From NCBI GenBank assembly GCA_029261195.1, contig JAJDBU010000013.1, positions 1 to 45,474 of the forward strand: a stretch of DNA of 45,474 nucleotides, in the 5' to 3' direction. The stretch comes from Nitrospirota bacterium (GTDB taxonomy: Bacteria > Nitrospirota > Nitrospiria > SBBL01 > JAADHI01). This document shows positions 23,405-32,241 of this stretch, in pieces. The notes under the pieces were generated by a model. The model was not told where the DNA came from. It searched no databases and saw only the letters and a list, made by a program, of their open reading frames with translations. A program made the position numbers and the translations under genes. Position 1 is the stretch's first letter, and every line of letters starts with the position of its first letter.

Positions 23405-26400
23405 TCAGTCCATTATTGTCGGGGTGATGAAGACGAGGAGTTCTGAAATGCTTTTGCTTGTTGATTCATTTTTAAAGAGCCATCCTATAATGGGAAGGTC
23501 TTTAAACCAGGGGATGCCGCTTTCTGTTTCCGAGCTTTTCGACTCATAGATCCCTCCGATCACGACGGTTTCCCCATCCATAAGTAAAATCTTGGTTGTG
23601 ATCTCTTTCTTGAAAATTCGAGGGCCCGGCGCACCGGCTTCCGTTGTCAGGGCAGGCTCATTTTTTGTGAGAAGGACATCCAGTAAAATACCCCCGTCCG
23701 GTGAGATGTGAGGTGTTACTTTCAAGGTCATGTTGGCATCAATAAACTGCGTTTTTGTTCCGTCATTGCCGGAGGAAGTTTGGAAGGGAATCGACTCTCC
23801 CTGTTCGATCAGGGCTTCATGATTATCGAGTACCATAATCTTTGGCGTCGATACGATTCGGGTCGTTTCCTGGACTTCCCCCGCCGATAGGCGAAGATCA
23901 AGCGCAAAAGGACTTTGGGTAAAGCGGCCAAATGTAAATCCAACTCCGCCAAGATTGTCGCTTGCAGGCAGATTGACGGCAAAATCCGGGGTCGGTGCGT
24001 TGAAGGCCGAGCCGGATGCCGCATTTCCCAGTCCGAGAATATTGCCGCCCTGAGTCGTTTTCAAGTCCGCGCCCCATTGAACGCCGAGGCTCTTTTTAAA
24101 ACTCGGCTTGACCTCGGCAATTCTGGCTTCAATCAAGACCTGCGGGGTCTTCGTGTCGAGTTTTTTTGCCAGATGCTCGATTTGTTCCAGGTTTTCTTCT
24201 ATGTCTTTCACGATTATCGCGTTGGTCCGCTTGTCGACCATGATCTCACCACGTGGAGAGAGCAGCTTTTTCAAGAGCGCTTCTGCCTCAGCCGCTTTCC
24301 CGTAGTTCACATAGATGACTCGGGTCAAGAGATCGGCGGAATTCACCTCGGTTTCTTTCACCCGTGCCATTTCGTCTCTTTGATTCGCCAGGTTGGCGAG
24401 TGTCGTGATTCGGATGATATTCCCTTGTTGGACTTTTCCCAGGCTGTTCATCTCCAGGATAATGTCAAGGGCCTGATCCCAGGGCACATTCGATAACTTA
24501 AGGGAAATCTTCCCTTTGACGTCTTCTCCCATGACAAAGTTCAGATGGCTGACATCGGCAAGCAAACGAATGACATTAATGATTTCGGCGTCCTGAAAAT
24601 CGAGCGAGATCTTTTTCCCTGTATATTTTGGCTGAGGAGCATCTGGCATTGCTTCCTTGGCTTTCTGTTTCTGGACAAACAGGTTTGTTCCCTGGCCGGT
24701 CTTTTTCTCTCGTCTCTGGCGAAGAAAGGTCTTTTTTCTGTGTTGTTTTTTATGCTTTTCTTCTGAGGTATTTTCCTCTTCATCCGGAGACTCTAGCGCA
24801 GCATCTTCTTCGGCACTTGAAGAAAGCGGAACGGCAAGGGGCATTAGCGCAAGCGCCTCCTCCTCTCCCTCAATCAGGGTGTCTATGGTTTGATCCTGCG
24901 GATCTTCAAGCCTTTGTTCTGTATCGACAAGTAAAGGCGGAAATAAGGGAGTGATTACCTCTGGGTCTACTGAAGGTCTGGGGGACGGTGTGTTTATAAA
25001 GTTCGGGGCCTCAGTGGCGGTTTTTGTCTGCCCTGATCGTTTCACCGGGACCGACGGATCTCTGAAAATAATCTCTAAATTCCCTCGTTTCTGTTGCCAG
25101 GTATAGGACACAACGGAGGCAAGGTCGACCACAAGGCGCAGTTTTCTCGCATGGTTCCCAATACGGACCTGTTTAACCAGAGGATCGTCCGCGAAGACCC
25201 TTGATTGTTTCAGGGTTGTTTTCACTCCAGGTAAATCAATGGCAATTCGCTTGTTATCGACGCGAAAAATACTTGGGTCTAAAATTCCGTCTGCTGTGAT
25301 CATCAGCCGCAGTGCCTCGTCCTTCACAAATCGAATCGATGTGACCCGTTTTGCAAGCAATAGCGGTTTTTCTTCTGACGCAGGTGCTTCGACGAAGGCT
25401 TCAGTTTCGATTGCAGGGGCTTCTTCGCTTGCAGGAAATTCAGTGAACAGAATTTCTGTCGGATTTTCTTGGGTAGCTGAGACTTCACCTATTTCTACCA
25501 GTGAATCCGGAATATCTGAGACTTCCAGTGGATCTTCAGAGGTTTCAACTAAGGTATCCAGTATTTCTTCAATTGCTTTGTCCAAAGAGGGTTCCGGTTC
25601 CGTATCCTCTCCTTCACTAAGATCAGGCATCGGAACAAGTGGAGGCAGTTCCCCAGTCTCTATGATGAACAGTTCGGAAGACGGTTCAGAAGGGTCTGCA
25701 AAGGTCTTTTCAGTTGAAGACGACGCGGTGGTTTCTGTAGTACTCCCGGTAAGTCCTTCAGACAACACAGCTGTGCCTTGCTCGACCCCGGCTAGCGCTT
25801 CAATTGAAATTTCAGGCGCTTCATCCATCGTCATGGCAGATAAATCGTCCGTCTCAGGGTCGCCGGGCTGTTCCTCAGAAGGAGCAAGAGACAGATCTGT
25901 TTCTGCCTCAGAACCTTCCTTGTTTTCGGGCGCGACACCTACTGCTTCTTCAGGACTTTCTTCGGTTGCTTTTGCAGAAGGTGCTGTCCCATCATCAAAA
26001 AAGACGAACTTGCTTTTCATTCGTCCTGCCTCGGAAGCATTGATGATCAAGTTTGATCCGTCGCCTCTGACATCGGCTTCAACCTTTTCGTTCAGAAGTA
26101 GCTCCAGGCGGACAACATTGCTCCCGCCACCGGATACAGGCCGAATGGCGAGAATCGGTCCTTTTTTTAAATGAATTTCTTGATCAAACACGCCAAGACT
26201 AATGTCTGCAATGTCGATAATGAGTCGGTTCGGATCGGTCAATTGGAAGGTGGTATAGAGCATTGCTGCTTCACCTTCAACTTCAATCGTTGAATTATTC
26301 TCTCCTTCCGTAATACGGATATCTTGAATTTCATGCAATCGGCTGGCATCCTGTTGCGCTTGTAGCGGTTTAGCGGCACACGAAAGGAGAAAACCTGAAA

Positions 26401-26440
26401 TCAATATAATTGCTATAACACGGGTGGTTTGAGCGATCAT
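23405..26440 (-). CDS. pilQ: Type IV pilus secretin PilQ, with long acidic linkers
   Basis: At 1,011 residues this is large for PilQ. The N-terminus has a signal sequence with both a lipobox (LLSC, Cys21) and a possible signal peptidase I site (LQAQQ). A first AMIN domain (about 37-137) is followed by an acidic Ser/Glu/Pro-rich linker of some 220 residues, a second AMIN domain (about 365-470), and another acidic/basic linker (about 475-600) with KKQHRKKTFLRQRREKK. An STN domain starts at KKISLDFQDAEIINVIRLL, then come the secretin N1 region and the secretin barrel with the conserved end VVIGGIYE...PWFKDLPIIGWLFK...ELLVFITP. AMIN domains bind peptidoglycan or peripheral partners; the secretin forms the outer-membrane pore for the pilus. 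The ATG overlaps the pilP stop. Confidence 0.95.
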   Translation of the reverse strand: MIAQTTRVIAIILISGFLLSCAAKPLQAQQDASRLHEIQDIRITEGENNSTIEVEGEAAMLYTTFQLTDPNRLIIDIADISLGVFDQEIHLKKGPILAIRPVSGGGSNVVRLELLLNEKVEADVRGDGSNLIINASEAGRMKSKFVFFDDGTAPSAKATEESPEEAVGVAPENKEGSEAETDLSLAPSEEQPGDPETDDLSAMTMDEAPEISIEALAGVEQGTAVLSEGLTGSTTETTASSSTEKTFADPSEPSSELFIIETGELPPLVPMPDLSEGEDTEPEPSLDKAIEEILDTLVETSEDPLEVSDIPDSLVEIGEVSATQENPTEILFTEFPASEEAPAIETEAFVEAPASEEKPLLLAKRVTSIRFVKDEALRLMITADGILDPSIFRVDNKRIAIDLPGVKTTLKQSRVFADDPLVKQVRIGNHARKLRLVVDLASVVSYTWQQKRGNLEIIFRDPSVPVKRSGQTKTATEAPNFINTPSPRPSVDPEVITPLFPPLLVDTEQRLEDPQDQTIDTLIEGEEEALALMPLAVPLSSSAEEDAALESPDEEENTSEEKHKKQHRKKTFLRQRREKKTGQGTNLFVQKQKAKEAMPDAPQPKYTGKKISLDFQDAEIINVIRLLADVSHLNFVMGEDVKGKISLKLSNVPWDQALDIILEMNSLGKVQQGNIIRITTLANLANQRDEMARVKETEVNSADLLTRVIYVNYGKAAEAEALLKKLLSPRGEIMVDKRTNAIIVKDIEENLEQIEHLAKKLDTKTPQVLIEARIAEVKPSFKKSLGVQWGADLKTTQGGNILGLGNAASGSAFNAPTPDFAVNLPASDNLGGVGFTFGRFTQSPFALDLRLSAGEVQETTRIVSTPKIMVLDNHEALIEQGESIPFQTSSGNDGTKTQFIDANMTLKVTPHISPDGGILLDVLLTKNEPALTTEAGAPGPRIFKKEITTKILLMDGETVVIGGIYESKSSETESGIPWFKDLPIIGWLFKNESTSKSISELLVFITPTIMD

Positions 26441-27003
26441 TCTACCCTCTCTTTCTCGGAATGAAGCACCATGACCACTTCACTCTTTTTAGGTTCACCA
26501 AATATATTGATCAGGCTCTCCTCGACAACTACTTCATTCTGGGTGATTTCCCGGATAATCCCATGATTGATGCCGATCCGTGTTCCGATGTAAGCGGGAT
26601 ACCCCTTACCGCTGGAGGTCGTGATCATGGCCCGAGGTCCGAAGGAGCCCCAGACAATACCGATCAGCTTTAGATCTGATATATCTTTTCTTTGCAATGG
26701 CGGGAGGTTCCCGGACATCCGGGGCTGCTTGCGCAAGCGACTTGAAACGACAATAGATTGAAAAGGGTCACGTCGACCTTTGGCATCATAATGAAAACGA
26801 ATCATCTCTTTTTCTTCGACGATCTCGGTAAGCGGATCAATCTCTGAGGCTTCGGGAAGCTCTATCGGCTGTGGCCTGTTGTTCACAGTGAGCACTGGAG
26901 AAGGTTTCTTTGCTCTTTCTGTGTCAGGGGTATCACAGGCACTTAATAAAAGAACAAACAAAATGGCAGAGACCGCATAGGGGGAGAAGGACTTGGTTTT
27001 CAT
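26437..27003 (-). CDS. pilP: Type IV pilus assembly lipoprotein PilP
   Basis: The 188-residue lipoprotein has lipobox LLSAC with Cys23. An extended proline-rich region follows, then the PilP beta-sandwich: YDAKGRRDPFQS (the classic entry motif), LKLIGIVWGSFGPRAMI and VGTRIG-like YIGTRIGINHGIIREI. PilP is anchored in the inner membrane, and its C-terminal domain contacts the PilQ N-domains. Both ends overlap neighbours by four bases (pilO upstream, pilQ downstream), indicating coupled translation. Confidence 0.93.
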   Translation of the reverse strand: MKTKSFSPYAVSAILFVLLLSACDTPDTERAKKPSPVLTVNNRPQPIELPEASEIDPLTEIVEEKEMIRFHYDAKGRRDPFQSIVVSSRLRKQPRMSGNLPPLQRKDISDLKLIGIVWGSFGPRAMITTSSGKGYPAYIGTRIGINHGIIREITQNEVVVEESLINIFGEPKKSEVVMVLHSEKERVE

Positions 27004-27614
27004 TTTAAGGTCTTCTCCTCAGAAGACTCGGCCTCTGTGATCGTGGCAAATGCCGTTGCGGAAAAACTGGTTTGAATCATCGTTCGGGGCTTTCCTCCCT
27101 TTGCAGAGACTGCAGAGACCATCTTGATGTTCGATACATTGATAATTCGTTTGAGGTTGCTGATTTTGTCAAAAAACGCACCAACGGAGTGATATCCCCC
27201 GGAGACCTCAATGTTAACTGGAATCTCCAGATAAAGGCCGGAGACATTTTCTTTCCGGGGGCCCGGTTTCCACAACTTGAAATTAAGTCCGCTGCGTCCT
27301 CCCAATTCAGAGACTTGTTTCAAAAGTTGGTCGATTTCCGCTTCGCCGGGAAGCTGCTCTTTCTGTTCAGCAAGTCTGAGCTGCAGGACACGGTTCTCGC
27401 GCCTCAGGATATCCAGTCGACGCACCTTGACGCGATTCACATTGATTTCGTCGTTCAGCTTGACGATTTCTCTCTCAATCCGGGCAATCTGATCACTTTT
27501 TGGTATGAATACAAACCAGATAAAAGCACCGAAAACAAGAACGACCGCCAGAAAAAATATGAGGAGTTTTTGAGTCTTTGTCAGGTTATTGAGTGTTTCG
27601 AGATCGAGGTCCAC
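27000..27614 (-). CDS. pilO: Type IV pilus inner-membrane protein PilO
   Basis: From GTG 27614 the protein has 204 residues. A short cytoplasmic N-terminus (DLDLETLNNLTKTQK) leads to one transmembrane helix (LLIFFLAVVLVFGAFIWFVFI), then a coiled coil (IARIEREIVKLNDEINVNRVK) and the PilO ferredoxin-like domain with the family motif EIPVNIEVSGGYHSVGAFFDKISNLKRIINV. PilO pairs with PilN in the alignment complex. An in-frame GTG at 27701 would add 29 residues and overlap pilN by 19 bases. I prefer 27614 because AAGG precedes it and family members begin just before the helix. Confidence 0.92.
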   Translation of the reverse strand: MDLDLETLNNLTKTQKLLIFFLAVVLVFGAFIWFVFIPKSDQIARIEREIVKLNDEINVNRVKVRRLDILRRENRVLQLRLAEQKEQLPGEAEIDQLLKQVSELGGRSGLNFKLWKPGPRKENVSGLYLEIPVNIEVSGGYHSVGAFFDKISNLKRIINVSNIKMVSAVSAKGGKPRTMIQTSFSATAFATITEAESSEEKTLK

Positions 27615-27682
27615 CGGAGCCTTAATACATACAGACGGATAAACTGAAGTTATCAACCCTGTCTTTTCTAAAAACTGTCCGC

Positions 27683-28231
27683 CTAAGCCTTTATCGTCCA
27701 CTTGAGACGAAAGGAATAGACGGTAACGTCTTCTTCTTCTTTCTGTCTTGTTTCTAATATCTGAATATTTTCAAAGGAGATGTTTTTTTTTAAATTGTTA
27801 GTAAACTCGACAATTTTGCTGTTGCTCGTCGCCTTGCCGCTTAGATCAACGCTTCCAGACTGCTCACTCAGACTCAGCAGCCAGACCCGGTCTGGAAGAC
27901 GCTTGCTGACCTCATCAAGCAGACGAACCGGAATCGACTGGTTTTTCCGGAGTTGCCGAATAATCTCAATTTTTGCATTCACCTTTTTTTTGTTTGTCTC
28001 GTAATTTTCAACCTCTTCAACCTTAAGCTTCAGCGAGGAAAGTTCAATCGTCAGCTCCGAGTGATTTGTCCTCAAACGCTCGACCTTATCACTGAGTAGA
28101 CTCCAGGCGAAAGACCAAGCGAAAACCATCCCAACAGCGGCTGCGCCAGACCAGAAAACCTGCGACTGAAGCTTTAGCTTTTTCCTGTTCTTCTTCGGCC
28201 TTTCGGAGGTGAGAAGGTTGACCTTGATCAT
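27683..28231 (-). CDS. pilN: Type IV pilus inner-membrane protein PilN
   Basis: The 182-residue protein begins MIKVNLLTSERPKK, a version of the conserved IN/VNLLP motif that docks into PilM. One transmembrane helix (about 28-46) is followed by a coiled coil (LRTNHSELTIELSSLKLKVEEV) and a periplasmic domain with RLPDRVWLLSLSEQSGSVDLSG. It connects cytoplasmic PilM to PilO and PilP. It starts five bases after the pilM stop. Confidence 0.93.
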   Translation of the reverse strand: MIKVNLLTSERPKKNRKKLKLQSQVFWSGAAAVGMVFAWSFAWSLLSDKVERLRTNHSELTIELSSLKLKVEEVENYETNKKKVNAKIEIIRQLRKNQSIPVRLLDEVSKRLPDRVWLLSLSEQSGSVDLSGKATSNSKIVEFTNNLKKNISFENIQILETRQKEEEDVTVYSFRLKWTIKA

Positions 28232-28236
28232 AAGCG

Positions 28237-29322
28237 TTATCGATCTCCCTCCACCCTGAGGGCCAGACCGACGCCGACAGATGCCAAAGGCGCCATCTCT
28301 TCAACAAAAGAAGGGTCAAAAAGGGTATCGGGCACTTCGATGTTTTTGAAGGGGTTTATCATTTCAACGGGGAGATTTAACTTTTCTGAAAGATGGGGGA
28401 TGAGACCCTTCACTTTGGCTCCCCCTCCGCTGAGCAATATGCGATCAATGGCTTCATTCGACGAAGTGGTCCTGAAATAGTCAAAAGACCGCAATATTTC
28501 GGTGGAGATTTTTTCATTGAGCAGGTCGATGATATTGATCAGTGCCTCTGCGTCGATTTCTTCTGCTACCCCACCTGGGGCTTCGCCCTTTTTAAGCAAT
28601 TCAGCCTGCTCAAAATTAAGATTAAATTCCCTTTGTATTGTCTCGCTGTAGCGATTACCGCCGATGGAAATATCACGCATAAAGGCAAAGAGACCCCCTT
28701 TGAGGATGCTGATGTTCATCACACTTGCACCGATATCGACCAAGGCAACAAGCTCTTCAGGATTAACCTCATAGTTAATGTTGTACATATTTTCGAGCGT
28801 AAAGGCATCGACATCGACAATCACCGGTCGTAAACCCGCCTCCCTGACAATGCCCGAATATTCGGACAATTTTTCTCTTTTTACAGCCGCAAGCAGGACA
28901 TCCATTTGCCCACTCGCTTCTTCGAGTTCAGGTGTCCCCAGTACGTGAAAGTCGATATTGACATCATTGATATCAAATGGAATATATTGTTCCGCTTCCC
29001 ATTTGATCGATTCTTCAAGTTCATCTTCTGACATCGACGCGACTTGGATTTTTTTTACAATAACCGCATGCCCTGAAACAGAAAAAGCAACATCCTTCGT
29101 TTTAAGGCCCTGTTCTTCTGTCAGTTCCCTGATCATTGAAACAACTCGACCGGCATCCATAATGGTTCCGTCAACAATCAGTTCCGAGTCGAGTGTTTTG
29201 ACCCCGAATTTTTGGAGTTGATAGCCTTTACCCGACCGCTCCAATTGAACGAGCTTGATTGCCCCCGAACCGATATCGAGTCCGGCCAGATGCTTTTTTT
29301 TAGGGAAAAAGGGAATGCCCAT
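28237..29322 (-). CDS. pilM: Type IV pilus assembly ATPase-like protein PilM
   Basis: The 361-residue actin/FtsA-fold protein carries HLAGLDIGSGAIKLVQL at the N-terminus and the second phosphate loop VALVDIGASVMNISIL (about 188-203). The adenosine motif ILLSGGGAKVKGL lies near 303-315. PilM is cytoplasmic, binds the N-terminal tail of PilN and links the alignment complex to the pilus motor. Its ATG overlaps the stop of the upstream MerR-like gene by one base (TAATG), so that regulator belongs to the same transcript. Confidence 0.94.
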   Translation of the reverse strand: MGIPFFPKKKHLAGLDIGSGAIKLVQLERSGKGYQLQKFGVKTLDSELIVDGTIMDAGRVVSMIRELTEEQGLKTKDVAFSVSGHAVIVKKIQVASMSEDELEESIKWEAEQYIPFDINDVNIDFHVLGTPELEEASGQMDVLLAAVKREKLSEYSGIVREAGLRPVIVDVDAFTLENMYNINYEVNPEELVALVDIGASVMNISILKGGLFAFMRDISIGGNRYSETIQREFNLNFEQAELLKKGEAPGGVAEEIDAEALINIIDLLNEKISTEILRSFDYFRTTSSNEAIDRILLSGGGAKVKGLIPHLSEKLNLPVEMINPFKNIEVPDTLFDPSFVEEMAPLASVGVGLALRVEGDR

Positions 29323-29552
29323 TATTCCAGATTGTTATCCTTTTTTAAGACTCCGACTTTTTTACCTGACCTTGAAGAGATAATCTTTTTGATCTCCTGG
29401 ATATTTTGTGTCGAATAGAGTCGCCAGTTCCGCCAATCCCTCCCGACGTTTGAAATTAAGCCGATTTCCTCCCACCGGAATAAGGTCGCCTTAGAGATAT
29501 CAAACAAGGCACAGATCTCATTCGTTTTGTACTCCGGTTTCTCTTTGGGCAT
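29322..29552 (-). CDS. Mini MerR-like DNA-binding regulator heading the pil operon
   Basis: The 76-residue protein consists almost only of a MerR-type winged helix: YKTNEICALFDISKATLFRWEEIGL then WRLYSTQNIQEIKKII. There is no effector-binding domain and no long dimerisation helix, so it may need another partner or act as a simple autorepressor. It is the first gene of the pilMNOPQ-aroKB transcript and overlaps pilM by one base. The palindrome over its own promoter is the obvious target. Regulation of the pil operon is inference. Confidence 0.8.
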   Translation of the reverse strand: MPKEKPEYKTNEICALFDISKATLFRWEEIGLISNVGRDWRNWRLYSTQNIQEIKKIISSRSGKKVGVLKKDNNLE

Positions 29553-29560
29553 GGCGGAGA

Positions 29561-29626
29561 ATACTCCAGTATACCAGAAGGGTAGAGTGATGATACTAAG
29601 TATACTTAGGACTAAATGACTGTCAA
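29561..29626 (-). promoter_or_regulatory. Sigma-70 promoter with palindromic operator for the pil operon
   Basis: On the minus strand TTGACA (29621-29626), a 16-base spacer and TATACT (29599-29604) make a strong promoter about 47 bases before the regulator start. The perfect 14-base palindrome CTAAGTATACTTAG (29596-29609) covers the -10. A second related dyad, ATACTCCAGTAT (29561-29572), lies just downstream in the leader. Both share the AGTAT/ATACT half-site, suggesting two operators. Confidence 0.75.
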
Positions 29627-29714
29627 GGTTTGGCGGAAAATTTCTCAGCTTCGTAGATTTTTTCGGAGGAAGTTAAAACAAGAAGAGGGGAATCCCTGTG
29701 AAGAACCCCCGTTT

Positions 29715-30206
29715 TTAATATCGAGAAGAAGAATCTCTCGCATTCGGATTGGAAAGTTGCTGTTGTTTTTTCTTGGCGAGTCCTATTGTCGCTTTGAAAC
29801 TATCTCCTAAAAAGAGCTGTGCAAGGATCTTAACCCCCTTCGGATCATTTTCGGTACGGATGATCTTAGCGCCGCGGACAAAGGCGGTAATTTTTTTTTG
29901 CATGCTGTCATCCTTTGCGGAAAGATCGGAAATTTTGTCTCCTGAGCTCGTCTGAAGGGCCATGATTTGAGACTCTAACTGTTTATAGGCATCGACCTTG
30001 GCCTCTTGAATGGCCTGAATACGTTCAGAGATCGTCCAATCCGCATTGATTGCTCCGATGCCAGTGACATGAAGTGTCACATTGGCCCAGCTTCCCGAAC
30101 CGGCATCCTCCGGGAGGGTTTGGCAGGATGCCAGAGACAGGAGGGAGCTAAGGGCGATAAAAAGGACTGCACGGCGTAAAGGAGGTGTCATAAAGTGAAA
30201 TGTCAT
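29715..30206 (-). CDS. LPP20-family outer-membrane lipoprotein
   Basis: The 163-residue protein has lipobox SLASC with Cys28. The mature part has the LPP20 layout: VTGIGAINADWTISERIQAIQEAKVDAYKQLESQI, then a stretch leading to FVRGAKIIRTE and a closing strand KGVKILAQLFLGDS. The exact role is unknown; homologues are surface or outer-membrane lipoproteins. An ATG five codons in (MTPPLRR) is an equally good start. It lies three bases after ubiX and is the last gene of the lptC-to-LPP20 run. Confidence 0.85.
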   Translation of the reverse strand: MTFHFMTPPLRRAVLFIALSSLLSLASCQTLPEDAGSGSWANVTLHVTGIGAINADWTISERIQAIQEAKVDAYKQLESQIMALQTSSGDKISDLSAKDDSMQKKITAFVRGAKIIRTENDPKGVKILAQLFLGDSFKATIGLAKKKQQQLSNPNARDSSSRY

Positions 30207-30209
30207 CGT

Positions 30210-30809
30210 TTAAGACCAGCGTTTATAGAGTTGATTTTTGAGACCAAGCAGATCGAGGGCACGTCCGGCAATGAAATGTACCATGTCTTCTATGGTCTCA
30301 GGGTGATGATAAAAAGGAGGCATTGCCGGAAGAAGGGTCGCGCCCAACTCCGATGCCGCAAGCATGTTTTTCAAATGAATACGGTTCATGGGGGTTTCAC
30401 GCGGAATCAGAATCAGCGGACGTCTCTCTTTCAAACTCACGTCTGCGGCCCGTTCTATCAGATTTGATGAATAACCGTGGGCAATGCCGGACAGGGTTTT
30501 CATCGAACAGGGAGCGACGATCATTCCAGCCGTTAGGACAGATCCGCTGGCAATGGCTGCAGTCATATCGTCTTCATTGCAGAGGATCAAGTCATATTCT
30601 CGATAGCGTTTTTCAAGGATTTCAGCGCTTTCTGAAAAATGACTTCCCCATTCAAGTCCCATTTCATCCCGGATGATAAGTCGGGCCGAACGGGAGAGTA
30701 GCAGGTAAACCCGATGCTTCGCACGTAGCAGGTATTCCAGCAGGGTGACACCATAGACTGCCCCGCTGGCTCCTGAAATCGCAATGACATAAGACATATT
30801 GGTATTCAA
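30210..30809 (-). CDS. ubiX: Flavin prenyltransferase UbiX
   Basis: The 199-residue protein has the UbiX/PAD1 signatures AISGASGAVYG (about 9-19), VAPCSMKTLSGIAHGYSSNLIERAADV and LIPRETPMNRIHLKNM. The enzyme joins dimethylallyl phosphate to FMN, making prenylated FMN for UbiD-type decarboxylases in quinone synthesis. No ubiD is visible in the window. The start may be ATG 30809 or M5 (MSYVIAIS). The ATG overlaps the rapZ stop by four bases. Confidence 0.94.
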   Translation of the reverse strand: MNTNMSYVIAISGASGAVYGVTLLEYLLRAKHRVYLLLSRSARLIIRDEMGLEWGSHFSESAEILEKRYREYDLILCNEDDMTAAIASGSVLTAGMIVAPCSMKTLSGIAHGYSSNLIERAADVSLKERRPLILIPRETPMNRIHLKNMLAASELGATLLPAMPPFYHHPETIEDMVHFIAGRALDLLGLKNQLYKRWS

Positions 30810-31696
30810 ACCCTTGTATTCACGTCAAGATCACGGTGTTGGCGGTGGACCAGAATGCCACGCTCCTGAAGATGCTCCCAAAGCAGGTTAACAATGGTGA
30901 CAGAACGGTGCCGTCCGCCTGTACAGCCGATTCCGATCGTCAAATAGCTTTTTCCTTCTTTTTCGTAGAGCGGGAAGAGAAAATCGAGAAAGTCATAAAG
31001 CTTTTCCAGAAAAAGTCCGGTCTCAGGCAAGGCCTTGACATAGTCCTGTACGGCTTGATCATTTCCAGAAAGCGGCCTTAAATCATCAATTAAAAAAGGA
31101 TTGCTCAAAAATCGGACATCAAAGAGCAGGTCAAGGTCATAGGGCAGCATACCATGTTTGTATCCGAATGAGGTGAGAGAAAGATTGAGATGTCTGCTTG
31201 CTGCCGTCTCCAGGTAGTAGTGACTGATAAGCTCTTTTAATTTATGAACATGAAAATCAGAGGTGTCAATAATTCGGTTCGCCCGTTTCCGAAGTTCTCG
31301 CAGCGTGTCCCATTCCTGATTGATGCCATCGACTACAGGCCCCTCTTTTGCGAGGGGGTGAGGGCGCCGCGTTTCTGAAAAGCGGCGTTGGATGATTTCG
31401 TCGCGTGCTTCAAGGAAGAGAAGCTCAACCTGATAACCTTCTTCAATTAATCGGTCAAAAACGCTCAGAAATTCTCTTAGAAAAGCTCGCTCTCGAATAT
31501 CGATCCCGATTGCGGCGCGAGAAATCTCATTGCGAGATTGCCGACAGAGTCCGACAAATTTCGGTAGGAGTTGAGGGGGCAGGTTGTCAATGCAAAAGAA
31601 GCCCAGGTCTTCAAAGCATTTTATTGCGCAACTTTTGCCCGAACCGGACAAGCCGCTGATAATAACAAGCCGAACCCCCTTTTCCTTACCAGACAT
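30806..31696 (-). CDS. rapZ: RNase adapter / nucleotide-binding protein RapZ
   Basis: The 296-residue protein has Walker A GLSGSGKS (15-22), CFEDLGFFCIDNLPPQLLP, a C-terminal domain with GIGCTGGRHRSVTIV and the end HRDLDVNT. In enterobacteria RapZ guides RNase E to the small RNA GlmZ, controlling glucosamine-6-phosphate synthase. Elsewhere the role is less clear, and UDP-GlcNAc sensing has been described. It sits in the rpoN-hpf neighbourhood as in proteobacteria, but the usual ptsN gene between hpf and rapZ is absent; only nine bases separate hpf from rapZ. Confidence 0.95.
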   Translation of the reverse strand: MSGKEKGVRLVIISGLSGSGKSCAIKCFEDLGFFCIDNLPPQLLPKFVGLCRQSRNEISRAAIGIDIRERAFLREFLSVFDRLIEEGYQVELLFLEARDEIIQRRFSETRRPHPLAKEGPVVDGINQEWDTLRELRKRANRIIDTSDFHVHKLKELISHYYLETAASRHLNLSLTSFGYKHGMLPYDLDLLFDVRFLSNPFLIDDLRPLSGNDQAVQDYVKALPETGLFLEKLYDFLDFLFPLYEKEGKSYLTIGIGCTGGRHRSVTIVNLLWEHLQERGILVHRQHRDLDVNTRV

Positions 31697-31705
31697 CCTA
31701 TAACT

Positions 31706-32230
31706 CTAGCTCGGCTCAATCAATCCCAGGCTGCCGTCTTTTCTCTTGTACAAGACATTGACCTGTTTGTTTTCGTGGTGGGCAAAAAGGAAAAAGCTTT
31801 TTTTGAGTAGTTCCATTTGAAAAACGGCTTCCTCCAAAGTCATTTGTTTGACCGAAAAGGTCTTCCGCTTCTTGATAATTGAGTCGTCCCATACCTCTGT
31901 TGGTGCAATTTCGTCTTTGATCGTCTCGTTGTGCAGACGATGATCACAGAGTTTTTCTTTATGCTTTTTAAGTTGTCGTTCAATTTTAGCCATCGCCTTG
32001 TCAACCGATGCATACATGGCATCGGTTTCGTGCTCAGCCTGCAGGATAAAACCTTTGACTTTCAGCAGAACCTCCGCAAGGTGGCGGTACTTCTCCACCT
32101 TCAAGGTAAAGGTAATCTGTGTCGCCTTAGAGGTGTATTTTTTAATTTTTTCCGCCCGGTTTTCGACATACTCTTTGAGGGCCGGGGTAATATCCAATTG
32201 TTTTCCGGTAATCATCACTTCCATAGACAT
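31706..32230 (-). CDS. hpf: Ribosome hibernation promoting factor, long form
   Basis: The 174-residue protein has the N-terminal HPF/RaiA domain (ITGKQLDITPALKEYVENRAEKI, then VLLKVKGFILQAE and DMYASVDKAMAKIERQLKKHK). A linker follows, then the C-terminal dimerisation domain (FSVKQMTLEEAVFQMELLKKSFFLFAHHENKQVNVLYKRKDG). Long HPF dimerises 70S ribosomes to inactive 100S particles during starvation. AAGGAGA precedes the start, and a bulged hairpin lies between it and the upstream rpoN gene. Confidence 0.96.
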   Translation of the reverse strand: MSMEVMITGKQLDITPALKEYVENRAEKIKKYTSKATQITFTLKVEKYRHLAEVLLKVKGFILQAEHETDAMYASVDKAMAKIERQLKKHKEKLCDHRLHNETIKDEIAPTEVWDDSIIKKRKTFSVKQMTLEEAVFQMELLKKSFFLFAHHENKQVNVLYKRKDGSLGLIEPS

Positions 32231-32241
32231 CTCCTTTCGAC

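Noticed and set aside
25239-26174. Long plus-strand open frame (311 codons, Ser-rich) opposite pilQ
   Set aside because: It lies antisense to the acidic low-complexity linker of PilQ; GAA/TCT-rich codons on one strand give Ser-rich open frames on the other. It has no ribosome-binding site or family pattern.
27615-27701. GTG 27701 as the pilO start
   Set aside because: It adds 29 unconserved residues and overlaps pilN by 19 bases; GTG 27614 has AAGG in front and matches family length.
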